DNA of 34,175 bases, from NCBI GenBank assembly GCA_021772055.1, contig JAETNR010000048.1, forward strand, positions 1-34,175. Reading direction: 5' to 3'. Below are positions 30,813 to 34,175 of the stretch, piece by piece. The notes beneath the pieces were generated by a model that saw only the letters and a program-made list of their open reading frames with translations, made no database searches and was not told the origin of the DNA. Positions within the stretch are counted from its first letter, which is position 1, and the number at the start of each line of letters is the position of its first letter. A program made the translations under genes and the position numbers. The DNA is from Blautia sp. Its GTDB lineage: Bacteria > Bacillota > Clostridia > Lachnospirales > Lachnospiraceae.

Positions 30813-32105
30813 TTGGAAGTGTCTCTGTGGATGGAGAAATATGGAATGTCTAGATTAAATAATATGACTCAAAAGACGGTTGTGAAAAACGGCTTCTGGA
30901 TGTATCTGATGCAGATATTCAATACGGTTGTCCCTCTTTTGACACTGCCGTACATTACCAGAATTCTGGGTGCTAGCCAGTACGGCGTTTTTTCGATTGC
31001 GCTAAACTTCCTGACATACTTTCAAGTTGTTGTGGAATATGGATTTGGCATGTCGGCAACCAGAAAAATTGCACTTTCAAACAAGGATAGTTCCATTACC
31101 AATAAGACCTTTACGACTGTATTGGTATCCCGGATGGGCCTGTTTGCATTGTGCTGCACCGTTACATTGGCTTATTTCCTCACATCAAGCACGGATAGCA
31201 AAGAGTGTGTCTGCTTAGTAATCCTGATGATTGCCCTGCTGGGGAACTGTATGCAGTTGAACTGGTTTTTTCAGGGTATGCAACAGATGCAGTTTATCTC
31301 CATCATCAGTATCCTGTCGAGAAGCATTTCTGTGGTTTTAACCTTCCTAATTGTGAAAACATCGGATGATTTGCTGCTCTATTGTCTGCTGTATGCAATA
31401 GCACCGTTTATCAACGGCGTCCTCGGCATCGTCATTGCACATAACCGTTACGGGTTAAAGCTGATACGGGTGAAAATGAGTGAGGTTATAGCAGAATTGA
31501 AAGAGGGGTGGTATGTTTTCACGACACAGTTAAGTGCGAAAGTATTTGGCACCATTGGCATTACATTCCTTGGTATATTTGCCACATCATCGGAGGTTGG
31601 CATTTACTCTGCAATCAACAAGATTCCGAACATGATCATATTTGCATGGACACCCGTTGCCCAAATCATGTATCCCATATCTAGTAAAAAGATGAAGGAA
31701 TCCTTCACAGACGGAAGAAGATTTATTAAGAAGGTACATCTTATCATTATTCCGCTGGCTGTGTGCGGTTCCATTCTTATTTCATTTTTTTCAAAACCAG
31801 TGATTCGTATTGCATTTGGAGCAGAGTATGCTGCATATTCTTATTGGGTTATTCCTATGCTCGCATGGCTGGTTGCCGCAATTAACAACAATTTTTGGGG
31901 AATCCAGACCCTGCTTGGAAGTGGCCATGACAAAGAATACAGCAGATGTTTCCAGATTGGTGTTATGTGCACGATTGCGCTGAACTTAATTCTGATTTAT
32001 TTCTTTAAAGGAGATGGTGCATGTATAGCACCTTTCCTGTCGGAATCAATATTGGGAATATTACTTTACATCGAAATCAAGAAAATCGAAAAGGGGAGAT
32101 GTTAA
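30813..32105 (+). CDS. Wzx-type polysaccharide flippase
   Basis: This 430-residue membrane protein of the polysaccharide exporter/MATE-like superfamily has about 12-14 hydrophobic segments. The typical N-terminal signature is NGFWMYLMQIFNTVVPLLTL, then LPYITRILGASQYGVFS. It would flip the lipid-linked repeat unit across the membrane. The start is ambiguous. TTG at 30813 has a strong GGAGG (30799-30803) 9 nt upstream and abuts the previous stop. ATG at 30831 or 30846 are alternatives. The stop overlaps the next ATG by one base (TAATG). Confidence 0.88.
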   Translation: MEVSLWMEKYGMSRLNNMTQKTVVKNGFWMYLMQIFNTVVPLLTLPYITRILGASQYGVFSIALNFLTYFQVVVEYGFGMSATRKIALSNKDSSITNKTFTTVLVSRMGLFALCCTVTLAYFLTSSTDSKECVCLVILMIALLGNCMQLNWFFQGMQQMQFISIISILSRSISVVLTFLIVKTSDDLLLYCLLYAIAPFINGVLGIVIAHNRYGLKLIRVKMSEVIAELKEGWYVFTTQLSAKVFGTIGITFLGIFATSSEVGIYSAINKIPNMIIFAWTPVAQIMYPISSKKMKESFTDGRRFIKKVHLIIIPLAVCGSILISFFSKPVIRIAFGAEYAAYSYWVIPMLAWLVAAINNNFWGIQTLLGSGHDKEYSRCFQIGVMCTIALNLILIYFFKGDGACIAPFLSESILGILLYIEIKKIEKGRC

Positions 32106-33223
32106 TGAAGAAAGTAATGTTGGTCTTTGGAACACGACCAGAAGCTATAAAGATGTGCCCACTTGTTAATGAATTAAAGAAAAGAGATACTATTCAAACG
32201 ATTGTCTGTGTTACTGGTCAGCATCGTCAGATGCTAGATCAGGTTTTAGAGACATTCGGTGTTGTACCCGATTATGACTTGGCTATTATGAAGCAGGGAC
32301 AGACACTGTTTGACATTACTACGGGCATTCTTGAGAAGATTAAGACTGTACTGGAAGATGCTAGACCGGATGTTGTTCTAGTACATGGCGATACGTCCAC
32401 GACTTTTGTAACTGCAATGGCGTGTTTTTATATGCAGATTCCTGTCGGTCACGTTGAGGCTGGTTTGCGGACTTATAACATTTATTCGCCATATCCGGAA
32501 GAATTTAATCGTCAGGTAGTGGGGATTATTGCTAAGTATAATTTCGCTCCAACTGAACTCGCAAAAAAGCATCTAGTTGATGAGGGGAAGGATCACACAT
32601 CTATTTATGTGACCGGGAATACCGTCATTGATGCCATGCAACATACAGTTGTTGAAGATTACCACCATCCAGAGCTTGACTGGGTAGGCAACGATCGGAT
32701 GATTTTCATTACTGCCCATCGGAGAGAGAATCTTGGTGAACCAATGCACCATATGTTCCGAGCAATCAGAAGAGTTCTTAATGAGCATTCTGATGTAAAG
32801 GCAATCTACCCAATACATATGAACCCCGTGGTGAGAAAAGCAGCCGATGAGGAACTTGGTGGATGTGAGCGTATCCACATTATTGAGCCAATTGAGGTGT
32901 TTGATTGCCACAACTTTGAAGCACGGTGCTTTCTCTGTCTCACTGATTCTGGAGGAATTCAGGAAGAATGTCCATCTTATGGTAAACCAGTTCTTGTTAT
33001 GAGAGATACAACAGAACGCCCAGAAGGCGTCGATGCAGGAACACTGAAGCTGGTTGGTACTAATGAAGATACCATATACGAATGGTTTACTAAACTGTTA
33101 GACGATCCCGAGGAGTATGCCAAGATGGCGCATGCAGTCAATCCTTATGGAGACGGGCACGCCTGTGAGCGCATTGCAAATATTCTCGAGGGAAAGGGTT
33201 GTATGTCAATGTCAGTTAGTTAA
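32105..33223 (+). CDS. wecB: UDP-N-acetylglucosamine 2-epimerase (non-hydrolysing)
   Basis: This 372-residue GT-B-like epimerase interconverts UDP-GlcNAc and UDP-ManNAc. Motifs are FGTRPEAIKM at the N-terminus, HGDTSTTFVTAMA, HVEAGLRT, EEFNRQVV, TAHRREN, and SGGIQEECPSYGKPVLVMR near residue 280-298. The start at 32105 overlaps the flippase stop and is preceded by GGGGAG. It implies a ManNAc-type sugar in the polymer. No ManNAc dehydrogenase is present in the window. It is the last intact gene of the operon before the IS remnant. Confidence 0.93.
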   Translation: MKKVMLVFGTRPEAIKMCPLVNELKKRDTIQTIVCVTGQHRQMLDQVLETFGVVPDYDLAIMKQGQTLFDITTGILEKIKTVLEDARPDVVLVHGDTSTTFVTAMACFYMQIPVGHVEAGLRTYNIYSPYPEEFNRQVVGIIAKYNFAPTELAKKHLVDEGKDHTSIYVTGNTVIDAMQHTVVEDYHHPELDWVGNDRMIFITAHRRENLGEPMHHMFRAIRRVLNEHSDVKAIYPIHMNPVVRKAADEELGGCERIHIIEPIEVFDCHNFEARCFLCLTDSGGIQEECPSYGKPVLVMRDTTERPEGVDAGTLKLVGTNEDTIYEWFTKLLDDPEEYAKMAHAVNPYGDGHACERIANILEGKGCMSMSVS

Positions 33224-33265
33224 GAACTTTAAAATTCGAACAGACAGTCTGAATGGAGGAATAAA

Positions 33266-33307
33266 GTGCCCTTCGAGAATGAATTCTGGAACAAACGGCG
33301 TGAATAA
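33266..33307 (+). pseudogene. Stub of a truncated next polysaccharide gene
   Basis: GGAGGA (33255-33260) followed by GTG at 33266 opens only 13 codons (VPFENEFWNKRRE) before TAA. A ribosome site with such a short frame, right at the edge of IS-derived sequence, suggests the 5' end of an operon gene that was cut by insertion or deletion. Chance is possible. Confidence 0.3.
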
Positions 33308-33412
33308 CACCATTTGCTGAGCAAGGTTTTTATTTTATTGCATGGTAAATAAGCAGGTATGAAAAATACCTGCCATGTGGTACAATGATTCTGTCAGTCA
33401 AAATCGATATGT

Positions 33413-33456
33413 AAAGCATACGCTTCCTCTCAGGCCTGACAGGAAGCGTATGCTTT
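33413..33456. repeat. Perfect 16-bp stem-loop at the 3' side of the transposase gene
   Basis: AAAGCATACGCTTCCT (33413-33428) pairs with AGGAAGCGTATGCTTT (33441-33456). The 12-nt loop itself contains the palindrome CAGGCCTG. It lies 33 nt beyond the transposase stop and may be its terminator or an IS-borne structure that blocks outside transcription. Another hairpin, GCAGGTAT-gaaaa-ATACCTGC (33353-33373), lies just to its left. Confidence 0.7.
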
Positions 33457-33488
33457 CTAGGCAGGCCTTCTACATCAAGCGGTTCTTC

Positions 33489-34073
33489 TCAAGAATGTAG
33501 CCGCAAAAAGTGACGGCAAGCCTTGAAGGCAATCGCAAAATCAACCTGATGGATATGCTTGCGTTTCTGCTTCTCAAATGTGACCTGCCCTGTTATGTAA
33601 GAGCAGAAATTAAAAAGTATGAGCCTCGCCCATATCTCATGGGTTATCATCTGCCTACTTTTTGAGTGAAAATTTACGGTAGCTATTGTGTGCTTCAGTG
33701 TGCAGAATGAAGTTTCAATGCTCCATCTGAGATGGTATATTTCTTTGATTTCTTCCGCATGGAATTCATTTTCGGGAAGGTTTGTTATGATGTTTTCATA
33801 GGTGCCGTTTCCCCATCGGAAACGGAGGACACGCAGGGATATTTCGTATTCCCCGTATTTTTCAGCCGGAAAATAGTCAAAAGCTACCTTTTGGCAGATG
33901 TGCCGATACTGGTCCGCCGATTCAGGATGCAGGTATTTCTTTTTTAAATGGCTTCTTGTAAGACACCTGGTTACCCTGATGTCAAATGATTCCTCCGTTG
34001 GGAGGTCATTGCTAAGAAGCCGCTTCGTTTTTGTGTCAGTTGCCGGGATAACAAAAAAGGGTAAGTGCTTCAA
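33489..34073 (-). pseudogene. C-terminal part of an IS4-family transposase
   Basis: The frame gives 194 residues with the IS4 DDE signature YHLRWSIETSFCTLKH (Y-x2-R-x3-E-x6-K) at about residue 113-128 and a preceding ITNLPENEFHAEEI. IS4 transposases are usually 400 or more residues, and the N-terminal part with the first catalytic Asp residues is missing. Upstream on the minus strand the frame meets a TAG about 36 nt before the first possible start (TTG at 34073), and no ATG start exists. The element is therefore probably truncated, with its break near 34080-34110. Confidence 0.8.
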
Positions 34074-34145
34074 AAGATGGCGTAGTGTAATTATCCCACT
34101 ATTTTGCTATACTGACAGCAAACTATAGGAAGGGGGACGATTACA

Positions 34146-34175
34146 ATGGATAATCGGAAACAGCAGGATACAACT
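34146..34175 (+). CDS. Start of an unidentified gene running off the window
   Basis: AGGAAGGGGGA (34128-34138) precedes ATG at 34146, with the first ten codons MDNRKQQDTT visible. The spacing is good, and a TATACT box lies near 34109. Too little is present to name it. Confidence 0.4.
   Translation, partial: MDNRKQQDTT

Overview
The window looks like a chromosome segment from a Gram-positive anaerobe of the Lachnospiraceae (Clostridia). Supporting signs are strong AGGAGG ribosome sites, sigma-A promoters of the TTGACA-17-TATAAT type, abundant intrinsic terminators, a Csp-type germination protease, a pyrophosphate-dependent phosphofructokinase, and protein sequences typical of gut clostridia such as Blautia or Mediterraneibacter. 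The genus assignment is inference; no rRNA or other marker is present.

Layout. (1) 1-2500: a tRNA-Cys-like sequence whose 3' half is perfect but whose D-arm is missing or minimal; a small Cys-rich, Arg/Asp-repeat protein on the minus strand; then a metal-exporter gene and a Fur-family regulator behind a promoter overlapped by two tandem TGCAA-N5-TTGCA palindromes. (2) 2497-11576: a sugar/ribosyl utilisation locus. It has a LacI-type regulator fused to a ribokinase-like kinase (minus strand), a decayed GH116-like glycosidase remnant, an ABC importer (binding protein and two permeases), a cytoplasmic ADP-ribosylglycohydrolase-family enzyme with C-terminal beta-sandwich domains, and a second PfkB kinase. 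The probable logic is import of a ribosylated or glycosylated compound, cleavage, and phosphorylation of the released sugar. (3) 11579-17676: housekeeping genes: an XRE regulator, a DUF308 membrane protein, an arginase-family protein, Lgt, a Csp-like subtilisin, and PPi-dependent phosphofructokinase.

(4) 17741-21628 is the most unusual part. A complete tyrosine recombinase gene is enclosed by two copies of a 25-bp site (9-bp arms, 7-bp spacer) in opposite orientation, so the 1.43-kb segment should be invertible by its own recombinase. A good outward-facing promoter lies inside it, next to the left site. Immediately outside the right site is a TnpB-like protein in which all three RuvC catalytic positions are substituted, as in nuclease-dead TnpB repressors. 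It is followed by about 1 kb of largely non-coding, structured DNA containing a terminator and a 43-codon ORF, and then by a large surface-polysaccharide operon. I propose this as a candidate phase-variation and RNA-guided control module for the operon.

(5) 21629-33223: a tightly packed exopolysaccharide/capsule operon: UDP-glucose dehydrogenase, four glycosyltransferases, a radical SAM/SPASM protein, a Wzy-like polymerase, a TupA-like ATP-grasp protein, a Wzx flippase and UDP-GlcNAc 2-epimerase. (6) 33224-34175: the operon appears to be cut short. A ribosome site with a 13-codon gene stub is followed by a perfect 16-bp stem-loop, the C-terminal half of an IS4-family transposase on the minus strand, and the first codons of a new plus-strand gene at the window edge.
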